Of a stretch of DNA of 13,950 nucleotides, positions 1-7,172 are shown piece after piece (the stretch's first letter is position 1; every line of letters begins with the position of its first letter). The notes beneath the pieces were generated by a model. It searched no databases and had not been told where the DNA came from. It worked only from the letters and a program-made list of their open reading frames with translations. Source of the DNA: JBGLNJ01 sp964353405 (lineage in GTDB: Bacteria; Chloroflexota; Anaerolineae; Fen-1058); NCBI GenBank assembly GCA_964353405.1, contig CAYGWJ010000484.1, forward strand, positions 1 to 13,950, given 5' to 3'. Made by a program: the position numbers and the translations under genes.

Positions 1-572
<572 letters not shown>

Positions 573-579
573 GTCTTTT

Positions 580-585
580 CCTCCT
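580..585 (-). promoter_or_regulatory. Shine-Dalgarno site of ygfK
   Basis: Minus-strand AGGAGG, 7 bases before the ATG at 572. A consensus-strength site; it decides the ygfK start, since the gene is incomplete at its other end. Confidence 0.75.
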
Positions 586-602
586 CATCTCCCAAACTTC
601 CT

Positions 603-758
603 CTAACGCAAGCCAGCCTTTTTCAAAGCCTTGGCAAACTCGATCCGAAAACGCTGTTGCCATCTTTGCGCCGGGAATGGTATTTGTATTGGGACTACTC
701 TGAAGCCTGCCTGTATCAGCTTTGGTGCTGCTATGTCGAAGACTGTTGTCTTTATCAT
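603..758 (-). CDS. doubtful small ORF, 51 aa, unknown
   Basis: ATG at 758, TAG at 603-605, ending 30 bases before the ygfK start. I do not recognise it. The sequence is basic, with a plausible amphipathic C-terminal helix (PFPAQRWQQRFRIEFAKALK, residues 27-46). There is no Shine-Dalgarno before the ATG; an in-frame GTG at 800 also lacks one. Codons such as ATA, AGA, ACA, GCA and CCA dominate its first half, unlike the GC-rich neighbours. It could be a genuine small protein, the tail of a decayed gene, or chance. Apart from this, the 277 bases between the toxin gene and ygfK show no gene and no convincing promoter or terminator. Confidence 0.25.
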   Translation of the reverse strand: MIKTTVFDIAAPKLIQAGFRVVPIQIPFPAQRWQQRFRIEFAKALKKAGLR

Positions 759-849
759 GATAATTGGTTCTCTGCATTCAACAACTTTTTCCCTTCCCAC
801 CTGTTGTGAGGCGTGTGTTTACCGCCGTGCGTTTCTACTCTGCACTCGA

Positions 850-1200
850 CTACTTGAACTCGTTGAGCCAGCGCGTCTGGTTTTTCAATTCTTCGGCCGA
901 AAAGGTATTCAGCAATCGCAAGAGTCGGCGACGTAAAACGCCCATGCCTTCTTCGGTCGAAAAGATAATACCCCAATGCTCTCCGCCTTCAGCGATATAT
1001 TGCGCGTGGAGCGCCGCAAAGTGCTTGTGATTGAACGTCACGAGAGCTCTCTGCTGCGAAGCGGCAAAGGCTAGCTGCTCATCATCGTCGGCTGCCACCA
1101 TACCTAACTCTAACGTGGAGGTCACGTCAAAGCCATACTTTCGCAACTGCGCTGCCAAGTGCGGCGACAGATGCTCATTCAAGTGGAGTTTAGGCGGCAC
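850..1200 (-). CDS. DUF5615 PIN-like protein, probable toxin of a TA pair
   Basis: 116 residues from GTG at 1200 to TAG at 850-852; AGGAG at 1211-1215, 10 bases upstream, supports the GTG. The fold family (Mut7-C/PIN-like, DUF5615) is recognised from the N-terminal LNEHLSP (7-13), a central ADDDEQLAFAA stretch and the following ALVTFNHKHF. Members usually sit behind a DUF433 gene and are regarded as VapC-like RNase toxins. Here the gene overlaps the DUF433 gene by 11 bases, so they are translationally coupled. Two positions normally acidic in the family appear changed: the Asp of LDEN/LDEH is Asn8, and the Asp of the TFNxxDF motif is His. This may weaken or abolish nuclease activity. The TA role is inferred from the family; the sequence shows only the pairing. 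Confidence 0.8.
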   Translation of the reverse strand: MPPKLHLNEHLSPHLAAQLRKYGFDVTSTLELGMVAADDDEQLAFAASQQRALVTFNHKHFAALHAQYIAEGGEHWGIIFSTEEGMGVLRRRLLRLLNTFSAEELKNQTRWLNEFK

Positions 1201-1492
1201 GGACTAGCTGCTCCTGTTGCCAGCGTTCGTAACTATTCTCTTCGCGTAACTTGTCAACTTCTTCCTTGTGGTCGTGATAATACGCCAATGCGCTGAAAAC
1301 CTGAGCAGGTGTCAGGTAGTTCCACTCGGCTAGGATGTCTTCGACAGACATACCGACTTTGTAGTAGTATCCCACAATATGCCATACGGCTATGCGCGTG
1401 CCTTCAATGATAGCATCTCCACCCAAAACGCCGTCAATTTCGACGATATGAGGGTACTCTGTTCGGTGAACCTCTCTCTCTTTCGTGCTCAT
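1190..1492 (-). CDS. DUF433 protein, probable antitoxin
   Basis: 100 residues, ATG at 1492, TAA at 1190-1192; GGAAGG at 1499-1504 is a good ribosome site 6 bases upstream. The DUF433 core is plain: GGDAIIEGTRIAVWHIV (24-40), G-MSVEDIL (47-54), LTPAQVFSALAYYHDH (60-75). This small helix-turn-helix-like domain is typically the antitoxin and DNA-binding partner of DUF5615 toxins. The C-terminal 25 residues (KLREENSYERWQQEQ) form a charged helix that could wrap the toxin. A strong sigma70-type promoter with an internal palindrome lies directly upstream, fitting autoregulation. Unlike its neighbours it has nothing to do with purine metabolism and looks inserted between xdhA and ygfK. Confidence 0.85.
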   Translation of the reverse strand: MSTKEREVHRTEYPHIVEIDGVLGGDAIIEGTRIAVWHIVGYYYKVGMSVEDILAEWNYLTPAQVFSALAYYHDHKEEVDKLREENSYERWQQEQLVRAA

Positions 1493-1515
1493 AGCAGACC
1501 TTCCTTTCAGGTCCG

Positions 1516-1544
1516 ATTATAAGCCTCCGCTGAGGCAATTGCAA
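1516..1544 (-). promoter_or_regulatory. sigma70-type promoter of the DUF433/DUF5615 pair
   Basis: On the minus strand, TTGCAA (1539-1544) and a perfect TATAAT (1516-1521) are separated by 17 bases. The expected transcription start, near 1509, leaves a leader of about 16 bases containing the GGAAGG ribosome site. Supported by consensus, spacing and position; not proven. Confidence 0.7.
1523..1536. promoter_or_regulatory. palindrome inside the TA promoter, candidate operator
   Basis: GCCTC (1523-1527), 4-base centre, GAGGC (1532-1536), located between the -35 and -10 boxes. TA modules usually repress themselves through such sites, so binding by the DUF433 protein is a reasonable inference. Confidence 0.45.
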
Positions 1545-1599
1545 AGGGAAACTTTAACGTTCATATTTTGGGACATGGGCGAAGCGGCATGGCGGAAAT

Positions 1600-3849
1600 C
1601 TACCCATTGCCGCCCTGCAGTCCCTTCAACACTCGCTCAGGCGTTAACGGCAACTCGTCGAACCAGACCCCGGTCGTGTCGTGGACGGCGGCAACCAGTG
1701 CCGGGGCGAGTGGAATAAAAGGCATCTCGCCCACGCCTCGTACGCCCCACGGCCCGCGCGGGTCAGGCTGCTCGATGATGATGGTATCGACTCGATCCGG
1801 CACATCGCCGATGGTGGGGATCAGGTACGTGCTGAGGTTGGATGTCAGCACACGCCCGCCCACCTGGACAAAGTTCTCACACGTGGCCCAGCCCACTGCT
1901 TGCGCTACCCCTCCCTCGATCTGCCCCTCGACCTGCTCTGGGTTGATCGCCTTGCCCACGTCGTCAGCGCACACGACACGCACCACATGAATCTCGCCGG
2001 TCTCGGTGTCTACCTCGACCTCGACAGCCTGGGCGAGATAACCATAGGCAAAATTCGGAACGCCATGGCCTGTCTCCGGATCGAAAGGCGTCGTCTTGGG
2101 CGCGAGGTACGTGTACTCGGCGATGGCAGGCCGGTCTTCGGCCAGCCATTTTACCAGCGCTCTGTCGGCAGCACCGCGGACGGCATTGCCCGCCATCACG
2201 GTGATGCGGGAAGATGAAGCCGAGCCGGAACTGCCGGTGCTGGTGGCCGAGTCTGAAGCAACCAGGCGCACGCGATCCATAGGCAGATTCAACGCCCCTG
2301 CAGCCATCTGGCGAGTGACGGTGTGAGTGCCCTGTCCCACCTCGGCGCTGCCGATGTAGACGATGGCCTCTTGAATTTCGGCCCCGCCGCGCAACTCGAC
2401 CTTGGCCCAGCAGTTTTCCTGGTAGCCGAAGGAGAACCCGACGTTTTTGTAGGCTGTGGCAATGCCAATTCCATTTTTGATCTTTGATTTCGGATTTCGG
2501 ATTGATGGTTTGCGCCAACCTTGATTGGTTTGTAGCCAGCCGGCGGCGAGGGCGCACTGCTCAGTCACTTGCACCAGGCTCACGCCGCCGGGCAGAGGAG
2601 TGCCCATCGCAGCAAGGCTGCCTTCGCGCAACAGATTTTTCATCCGCAATTCCACCGGGTCTATTCCCAAAGCCTCGGCCAGTTTGTTCATCTGCATCTC
2701 GGCAGCAAAGATGGCCTGCGGCGCGCCAAAGCCGCGAAACGCCCCGGTGGGAATATTGTTGGTGTAGACTCCGTCCACATCAATTTTGACGCTGGGGATT
2801 TCGTATGGGCCGGAGCAGGTCACGGCGATATTGCCAAGGACTTTATTTGTCGTGTAGCAATAAGCTCCGCCATCGGCTACCACGCGCATCTCGGCGGCTA
2901 CCAATTTGCCTTCGCGAGTCGCGCCCCACTTGCAGTGGAACCAGACAGGATGGCGCTTGCAATGGCCCAGAACAGATTCCTCACGGGTCCAGACGAGCTT
3001 GACCGGGCGCTTCACACCTCGCTGCGCGAGTCGCCAGGCCGCGAGCGCGAGTATGATTTGCACCGACATATCTTCTCGCCCGCCAAAGGCTCCGCCGATG
3101 GCAGGATAGATCACTCGCACTTGCGAGGTGGGCAGACCTAATGCGTGGGCAATCTGATGTTGATCTTCCGCAACCCACTGCCCCGCCACCACGACCGTGA
3201 CCCGGCCCTCTTCGTCTATGTAAGACAAGCCGGCCTCGGTCTGCAGGAAAATGTGCTCCTGGGGCGGCGTGTGATAATCGCTCTCGACGATCACATCCGC
3301 CTGCGACCAGGCCGCCCCCACATCTCCCTTGCGGATTTGATGGTGGGAAATGAGATTCCCTTCAGTGCACAGCTCGGGATGCAACGCACTCGGCTGCCGA
3401 TAGGTATGAATGAGTGGAGCACCAGGCTTGAGTGCCTCGAAGGGATCGGTGAGGACAGGCAAGTCCTCGTACTCGACATGGATCAGCTCTCGGGCGCGAG
3501 CAGCAGCGTGTTCGGTCTCCGCCACAATGAGCGCCACCTTGTCGCCGACAAAGCGCACCACGTCGGCGCCGGGCTTTGAGCCTGGGCCGCACAGCACAGG
3601 CTGATCGGGCATCTGCAAGCCGCACTCGTTGACCGGCACATCTTGAGCAGTAAAGATGGCGACCAAGCCCGGCTCTGCCTCTGCTTCGGACGTGTTGATG
3701 CTCAAGATGCCTGCGTGAGGCCGCCCGGCAAAGAGGGTTTTGGCGTAGAGCATCCCTTCCATCGTCAGGTCGCCGGGGTATTTCGCCTCGCCGGTGACTT
3801 TGGCGCGGGCGTCTACACGGGAAACGGATTGACCAATGATGTCAGTCAT
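1600..3849 (-). CDS. xdhA: xanthine dehydrogenase family, molybdopterin-binding subunit
   Basis: 749 residues, the usual size of the E. coli XdhA type subunit. It binds the molybdopterin cofactor and hydroxylates a heterocycle such as hypoxanthine or xanthine in the cytoplasm. Visible: N-terminal RVDARAKVTGEAKYPGD (11-27), MPT loop GGAFGGRE (252-259) with Glu259 matching bovine Glu802, AFRGFGAPQ (370-378), EVGQGTHT (503-510) and GVGEMP (705-710) with the catalytic Glu708 (bovine Glu1261). Counting back without gaps from AFRGF, the site of bovine Arg880 falls at Asn340, so the substrate is not settled by motifs. The ATG at 3849 overlaps the previous stop by 4 bases (ATGA), which decides the start; the frame stays open 61 codons further upstream, but that is the other subunit's coding DNA. 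Residues 450-460 (IRNPKSKIKNG) are encoded by a heptamer repeat. An XdhD-like urate/purine enzyme working with YgfK is an alternative. Confidence 0.9.
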   Translation of the reverse strand: MTDIIGQSVSRVDARAKVTGEAKYPGDLTMEGMLYAKTLFAGRPHAGILSINTSEAEAEPGLVAIFTAQDVPVNECGLQMPDQPVLCGPGSKPGADVVRFVGDKVALIVAETEHAAARARELIHVEYEDLPVLTDPFEALKPGAPLIHTYRQPSALHPELCTEGNLISHHQIRKGDVGAAWSQADVIVESDYHTPPQEHIFLQTEAGLSYIDEEGRVTVVVAGQWVAEDQHQIAHALGLPTSQVRVIYPAIGGAFGGREDMSVQIILALAAWRLAQRGVKRPVKLVWTREESVLGHCKRHPVWFHCKWGATREGKLVAAEMRVVADGGAYCYTTNKVLGNIAVTCSGPYEIPSVKIDVDGVYTNNIPTGAFRGFGAPQAIFAAEMQMNKLAEALGIDPVELRMKNLLREGSLAAMGTPLPGGVSLVQVTEQCALAAGWLQTNQGWRKPSIRNPKSKIKNGIGIATAYKNVGFSFGYQENCWAKVELRGGAEIQEAIVYIGSAEVGQGTHTVTRQMAAGALNLPMDRVRLVASDSATSTGSSGSASSSRITVMAGNAVRGAADRALVKWLAEDRPAIAEYTYLAPKTTPFDPETGHGVPNFAYGYLAQAVEVEVDTETGEIHVVRVVCADDVGKAINPEQVEGQIEGGVAQAVGWATCENFVQVGGRVLTSNLSTYLIPTIGDVPDRVDTIIIEQPDPRGPWGVRGVGEMPFIPLAPALVAAVHDTTGVWFDELPLTPERVLKGLQGGNG
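2473..2503. repeat. in-frame heptamer repeat inside xdhA
   Basis: On the minus strand the unit AATCCGA occurs twice and is followed by degenerate AATCAAAG and ATCAAAA units. It resembles the short tandemly repeated sequences of cyanobacteria and Chloroflexota that give NPKSKIQNPKS-like peptides. It is strikingly AT-rich within a GC-rich gene and preserves the reading frame. Confidence 0.7.
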
Positions 3850-5288
3850 GCGATCTCGTCCCGGCGCAAGCCGCCCATTGCAGTTTCGATTGCCCGCACG
3901 ATCTTGTAATACCCTGTGCAACGGCACAAGTTGCCGCTCAACCCGGTGATGATCTGCTCGCGGGTGGGGTGTGGGATTTCCTCCAACAAGCTGGCGCCGA
4001 CCATGATAAAGCCGGGCGTGCAGTACCCACATTGGACTGCCCCCTCGTCAACAAATGCTTGCTGCACCGGGTGCAGCTTGTCGCCTTGCGCCATCCCCTC
4101 GACGGTGACGATGTGTGTGCCATGCGCGCGCGGCGCCGGCACCAGGCAGGCAAACACCGCAATCCCATCCATCCACACCGTGCAGGCTCCGCACTCGCCC
4201 TCGCCACAACCCTCCTTGGCGCCGGTCAGCCCCAGATCGTCGCGCAGCATGTCGAGCAACGTCTTGCCACCCGCTCCCGGCACGACAACCTTCTTCCCGT
4301 TGACCACGCACTTGATCTCCCCAGGCCGTCCGTTGCCGTGGTGCATGGTTGTGCCAGCCAAGCTCGGAAAATGACCATCGGTTTTGCCCCACAACATCGG
4401 CGAGGCGCTGGAGACGCTCGGCGCAGCCCGCTCAGTGCCGTCGCGTAGGGCGGTGAGGGCGCGACGCACCGACACGCGCACCTCCTCGCGGCGGTAATCG
4501 GCCCCCGCCCGGACATCCGTAATGGGAGTAGCGGCCTGGGCAGCCAAACTGGCTGCTTGTGCGATGCGCTCCTCGCTCAATGACCCTCCCACCAATGCCC
4601 TTTCCGCCTCTGGAGCACGGAGGATGGTGGGGGCAACGCTGCCCAGCGTGATGCGCGCCTGTGTGACTGTCTCGCCATCAAAGGTGAGCACGACAGCAGC
4701 ATTGACCAGGGCGATAGCGTGCATGCGCCGGAGGCCCAGTTTGACAAACACGCCGCGCTGATTAGGCGCCAGCGATGGAAAGGCAATGTCAGTTACCATC
4801 TCGTCGGAGGCCAGGGCAGTCCGGCGCACGCCCTGGTAAAAGTCAGCGAAGGAAAGAATGCGCTCACCCCGGACGCTGCGCAGCGTCAGGCGGGCATCCA
4901 ACGCCCACAATGCCGTGATAGTATCGTTGGCCGGGGACGCGGTGACAAGATTGCCAGTGACTGTGGCGCGATTGCGTAGCTGAGGCGTGCCAATCTGCCA
5001 GCAGGCCAGCGCCAGTGGGAACCCTCGCCCGGCCAAAATCGCGGACGCCGCGGCCTGATTGTGCGTGACCGTCGGGCCAATGTGGATCAAGCCCTCCTCG
5101 TCCAGGCGCACCTGATCCAGATGCCCCATGCGGGTGACATCTATCAGCACGAGGTCTTGTCGGACGCCGCGCCGTAACTCAACCAGCAGATCGGTGCCGC
5201 CGGCGATGATGCGGGCCTCAGGGCCGTGCTCGGCCAGGAGGCGCAGGGTTTCATCAACAGAGGTAGGTGCTTGGTAGGCTCGCCACAC
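3846..5288 (-). CDS. fused FAD-binding and 2Fe-2S subunit of a xanthine dehydrogenase-type enzyme
   Basis: 480 residues carrying both electron-transfer modules of a molybdenum hydroxylase. The N-terminal CoxM/XdhB-type FAD domain spans about 1-285, with IIAGGTDLL (27-35) and TVTGNLVTASPAND (109-122). After a linker of about 40 residues comes an XdhC/CoxS-type domain (about 323-475), with plant-ferredoxin cysteines C361, C366, C369, C381 and the second cluster C420, C423, C455, C457. All eight cluster ligands are present. The order FAD then Fe-S is the reverse of the eukaryotic enzyme and differs from the separate E. coli xdhB and xdhC. The start is GTG at 5288 with AGGAG at 5298-5302, 9 bases upstream. 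It overlaps xdhA by 4 bases, so the two are surely partners. Electrons from the Mo site pass through both clusters to FAD and then probably NAD+ or ferredoxin. Confidence 0.9.
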   Translation of the reverse strand: MWRAYQAPTSVDETLRLLAEHGPEARIIAGGTDLLVELRRGVRQDLVLIDVTRMGHLDQVRLDEEGLIHIGPTVTHNQAAASAILAGRGFPLALACWQIGTPQLRNRATVTGNLVTASPANDTITALWALDARLTLRSVRGERILSFADFYQGVRRTALASDEMVTDIAFPSLAPNQRGVFVKLGLRRMHAIALVNAAVVLTFDGETVTQARITLGSVAPTILRAPEAERALVGGSLSEERIAQAASLAAQAATPITDVRAGADYRREEVRVSVRRALTALRDGTERAAPSVSSASPMLWGKTDGHFPSLAGTTMHHGNGRPGEIKCVVNGKKVVVPGAGGKTLLDMLRDDLGLTGAKEGCGEGECGACTVWMDGIAVFACLVPAPRAHGTHIVTVEGMAQGDKLHPVQQAFVDEGAVQCGYCTPGFIMVGASLLEEIPHPTREQIITGLSGNLCRCTGYYKIVRAIETAMGGLRRDEIA

Positions 5289-5292
5289 GGCA

Positions 5293-5309
5293 ACTCACTC
5301 CTAATGAGT
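5293..5309 (-). promoter_or_regulatory. small hairpin presenting the GTG gene's ribosome site in its loop
   Basis: In the transcript, ACTCA and TGAGT flank a 7-base loop, TTAGGAG, that contains the Shine-Dalgarno sequence of the FAD/2Fe-2S gene. The stem is short (5 bp), so any effect is likely mild; it may be chance. Confidence 0.35.
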
Positions 5310-5325
5310 CGGATATGAGAGAAGA

Positions 5326-5356
5326 CAGGCGCGGCCTTGTTGACGGGTCGCGCCTG
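5326..5356. repeat. inverted repeat between the ATPase and xdh genes
   Basis: Perfect 8-base arms CAGGCGCG/CGCGCCTG separated by 15 bases. On the transcript the stem is followed by TCTTCTCTC, which is pyrimidine-rich but not a U-run, so at best it is a weak attenuator between the transporter and the hydroxylase genes. Confidence 0.4.
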
Positions 5357-5377
5357 GATTTCAACTTCGTAAGGGCC

Positions 5378-6970
5378 TCACGCCGCGCCAGCGCGCTGCG
5401 TGGCCTCTTGCATCGAGATACCGGCCATCATCAGGCCGATTTGCTCGACGGTAGCCCGATCGCGCTCGACGATGCCGATGATACTGCCTTCGTACATCAC
5501 GGCGATGCGGTCGGACAAGCCGCGCACTTCATCCAGGTCTTCCGAGATCAGCAGGATCGCCGTTCCCGCGTCGCGCTGTTCGAGCAGGCGTTGATGAATG
5601 TATTCTGTCGCGCCAATGTCCACGCCGCGCGTCGGCTGGGCGGCGATCAGCACTTTGGGCCGCCGCGAGAGTTCGCGCGCCATGATCAGCTTTTGAATGT
5701 TGCCGCCGGACAGCGTCTTGATCGGCGTGTCCAGGCGCGGCGTCTTGACGGCAAATTCGTTGACCAGTTCGCCGGCATGCGCCGACATCTTGCGGAAATC
5801 CATGAAAATGCCGTGCGTGTACTTGGGCGAAGCGTGCTCGTGCAGAAACATATTCTCCTGCACAGAAAAGTCACGGATCGCGCCGTCGCGCATACGCTCT
5901 TCGGGGATGTAGGCCTGTCCGGCTTCCATCCGCGCGCGCAGTGAAGCGTGCGTCATGTCGCGCCCGTCAATGGCAAACGTGCCGCCCGTGGTCTTGCGCA
6001 GGCCGGCCAGGCATTGCGCCAGCTCGCGCTGCCCGTTACCCGACACGCCCGCCAGCCCCAAAATCTCGCCCGCGTGGATTTCCAGGTCAACACCGCGCAA
6101 CGCTTCGACGCCCCGGTCGCCCATGGCGCGCAGTCCTTCGACCTTGAGGCGGACTTGGCCGGCGGCTTGAGGCTGCGGCGTGAGCAGCTTGACTTCGCGC
6201 CCGACCATCATCTTGACCAGATCGTTGCGCGTCACATCTTTGGTAGCCCGCGTGCCCGCCATGCGCCCATCGCGCAGCGCCGTTACGCGGTCGCTGATCG
6301 CCATGACTTCGTGCAGCTTGTGCGAGATAAAGACCAGACCGTGACCTTCGCTGACCATTCGTTTGAGCGTGACGAACAAATCGTTCACTTCTTGCGGCGT
6401 GAGCACGGCCGTTGGCTCGTCGAGGATGATAAAGCGCGCGCCGCGATAGAGCGCCTTTAAAATCTCGACACGCTGCTGCTCGCCGACAGCCAGTTGCCAC
6501 ACATACGCCCCCGGGTCCACTTTGAGTCCATACGCCTGCGCCAGCTCGCGGATGCGCGCCGAGACGCGATCCAGGTCGAGCACCGGCTCGCGCGTGGAGC
6601 GGAGGCCCAGGGCCACGTTCGCCGCGACGGTCAGCGTGGGCACGAGCATAAAGTGCTGGTGGATCATGCCGATACCGGCGCGGATGGCATCAGCTGGCGA
6701 GTGGAACACGCACAGCTTGCCGTCAATGAGAATCTGGCCCTCGTCGGGCTGATACAGGCCGTACAACTGCCGCATCAGCGTGCTTTTGCCGGCGCCATTC
6801 TCGCCGAGCAAGGCGTGCACCTCGCCGGCATTCACGTCCAAACAGACCTTATCGTTCGCCAGCACGCCAGGGAAACGCTTGACGATGTTGCACATCTCGA
6901 TGCGGCGGATGTTCTGTTGCGCAGCGGATTGTCCCCAGGACACCCTTAAGGGGTGTGACGCAGATGACAT
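5378..6970 (-). CDS. nucleoside/BMP-type ABC transporter ATPase (two ABC domains)
   Basis: 530 residues, the length usual for YufO-type ATPases. It energises import of nucleoside- or purine-like solutes through the two permeases upstream. Domain 1: Walker A GENGAGKST (56-64), modified signature AVGEQQRVE (161-169), Walker B IILDEPT (181-187), switch His217. Domain 2: degenerate Walker A GVSGNGQRE (308-316), signature LSGGNIQK (420-427) and a Walker B with the family-typical LIAAQPTRGVD (441-451), in which the catalytic Glu is Gln. That AAQPTRG form is a hallmark of the nucleoside subfamily as opposed to sugar ATPases. Start: ATG at 6970 with AGAGG 7 bases upstream. Family similarity begins only near residue 21 (IRRIEM), so a later start at Met26 is possible. 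An open frame reaching 7306 crosses intergenic repeats and is not the gene. Confidence 0.9.
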   Translation of the reverse strand: MSSASHPLRVSWGQSAAQQNIRRIEMCNIVKRFPGVLANDKVCLDVNAGEVHALLGENGAGKSTLMRQLYGLYQPDEGQILIDGKLCVFHSPADAIRAGIGMIHQHFMLVPTLTVAANVALGLRSTREPVLDLDRVSARIRELAQAYGLKVDPGAYVWQLAVGEQQRVEILKALYRGARFIILDEPTAVLTPQEVNDLFVTLKRMVSEGHGLVFISHKLHEVMAISDRVTALRDGRMAGTRATKDVTRNDLVKMMVGREVKLLTPQPQAAGQVRLKVEGLRAMGDRGVEALRGVDLEIHAGEILGLAGVSGNGQRELAQCLAGLRKTTGGTFAIDGRDMTHASLRARMEAGQAYIPEERMRDGAIRDFSVQENMFLHEHASPKYTHGIFMDFRKMSAHAGELVNEFAVKTPRLDTPIKTLSGGNIQKLIMARELSRRPKVLIAAQPTRGVDIGATEYIHQRLLEQRDAGTAILLISEDLDEVRGLSDRIAVMYEGSIIGIVERDRATVEQIGLMMAGISMQEATQRAGAA

Positions 6971-6994
6971 GTTGTTACCTCTTCTTCCCCCTGG

Positions 6995-7030
6995 CCCTCT
7001 CCCTCTTCCCATGTAGGGAGAGGGAGAGGG
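6995..7030. repeat. strong CCCTCTCCC inverted repeat
   Basis: CCCTCTCCCTCT(T)CCC (6995-7010) pairs with GGGAGAGGGAGAGGG (7016-7030) around a 5-base loop: a 15-bp stem with one bulged base. No U-run follows on the minus transcript, so it is more likely a REP-like or mRNA-stabilising element than a terminator. Confidence 0.65.
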
Positions 7031-7070
7031 TTGGGAGATGAGCCACGGTAGTGGTAAGTGGTAGGGCGCT

Positions 7071-7100
7071 ACACCTGCGCTTGCGCGCAGGCGCAAGTGT
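7071..7100. repeat. 30-base near-palindrome
   Basis: ACACCTGCGCTTGCG followed at once by CGCAGGCGCAAGTGT. Of 15 opposed pairs, 13 are Watson-Crick, one is a G-T wobble and one a mismatch. It shares the roughly 200-base gap after the binding-protein gene with the CCCTCTCCC hairpin. Confidence 0.6.
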
Positions 7101-7172
7101 CCCCACGCCTGGCGCGCACGATTGCGCGTTGTACCCAACGACGCCATCGAGTCGCGTAGCGCCTCCTCACCA

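Noticed and set aside
1545..1599. Terminator after xdhA
   Set aside because: I looked for a stem followed by a U-run and found none, only scattered short complementarities.
3850..4032. 61-codon N-terminal extension of xdhA
   Set aside because: This DNA encodes the Fe-S domain of the preceding subunit in another frame. The ATGA overlap at 3846-3849 gives the natural start, and similarity begins there.
6995..7030. Hairpin as a rho-independent terminator
   Set aside because: No U-run follows on the minus-strand transcript, and the genes on both sides belong to one transporter.
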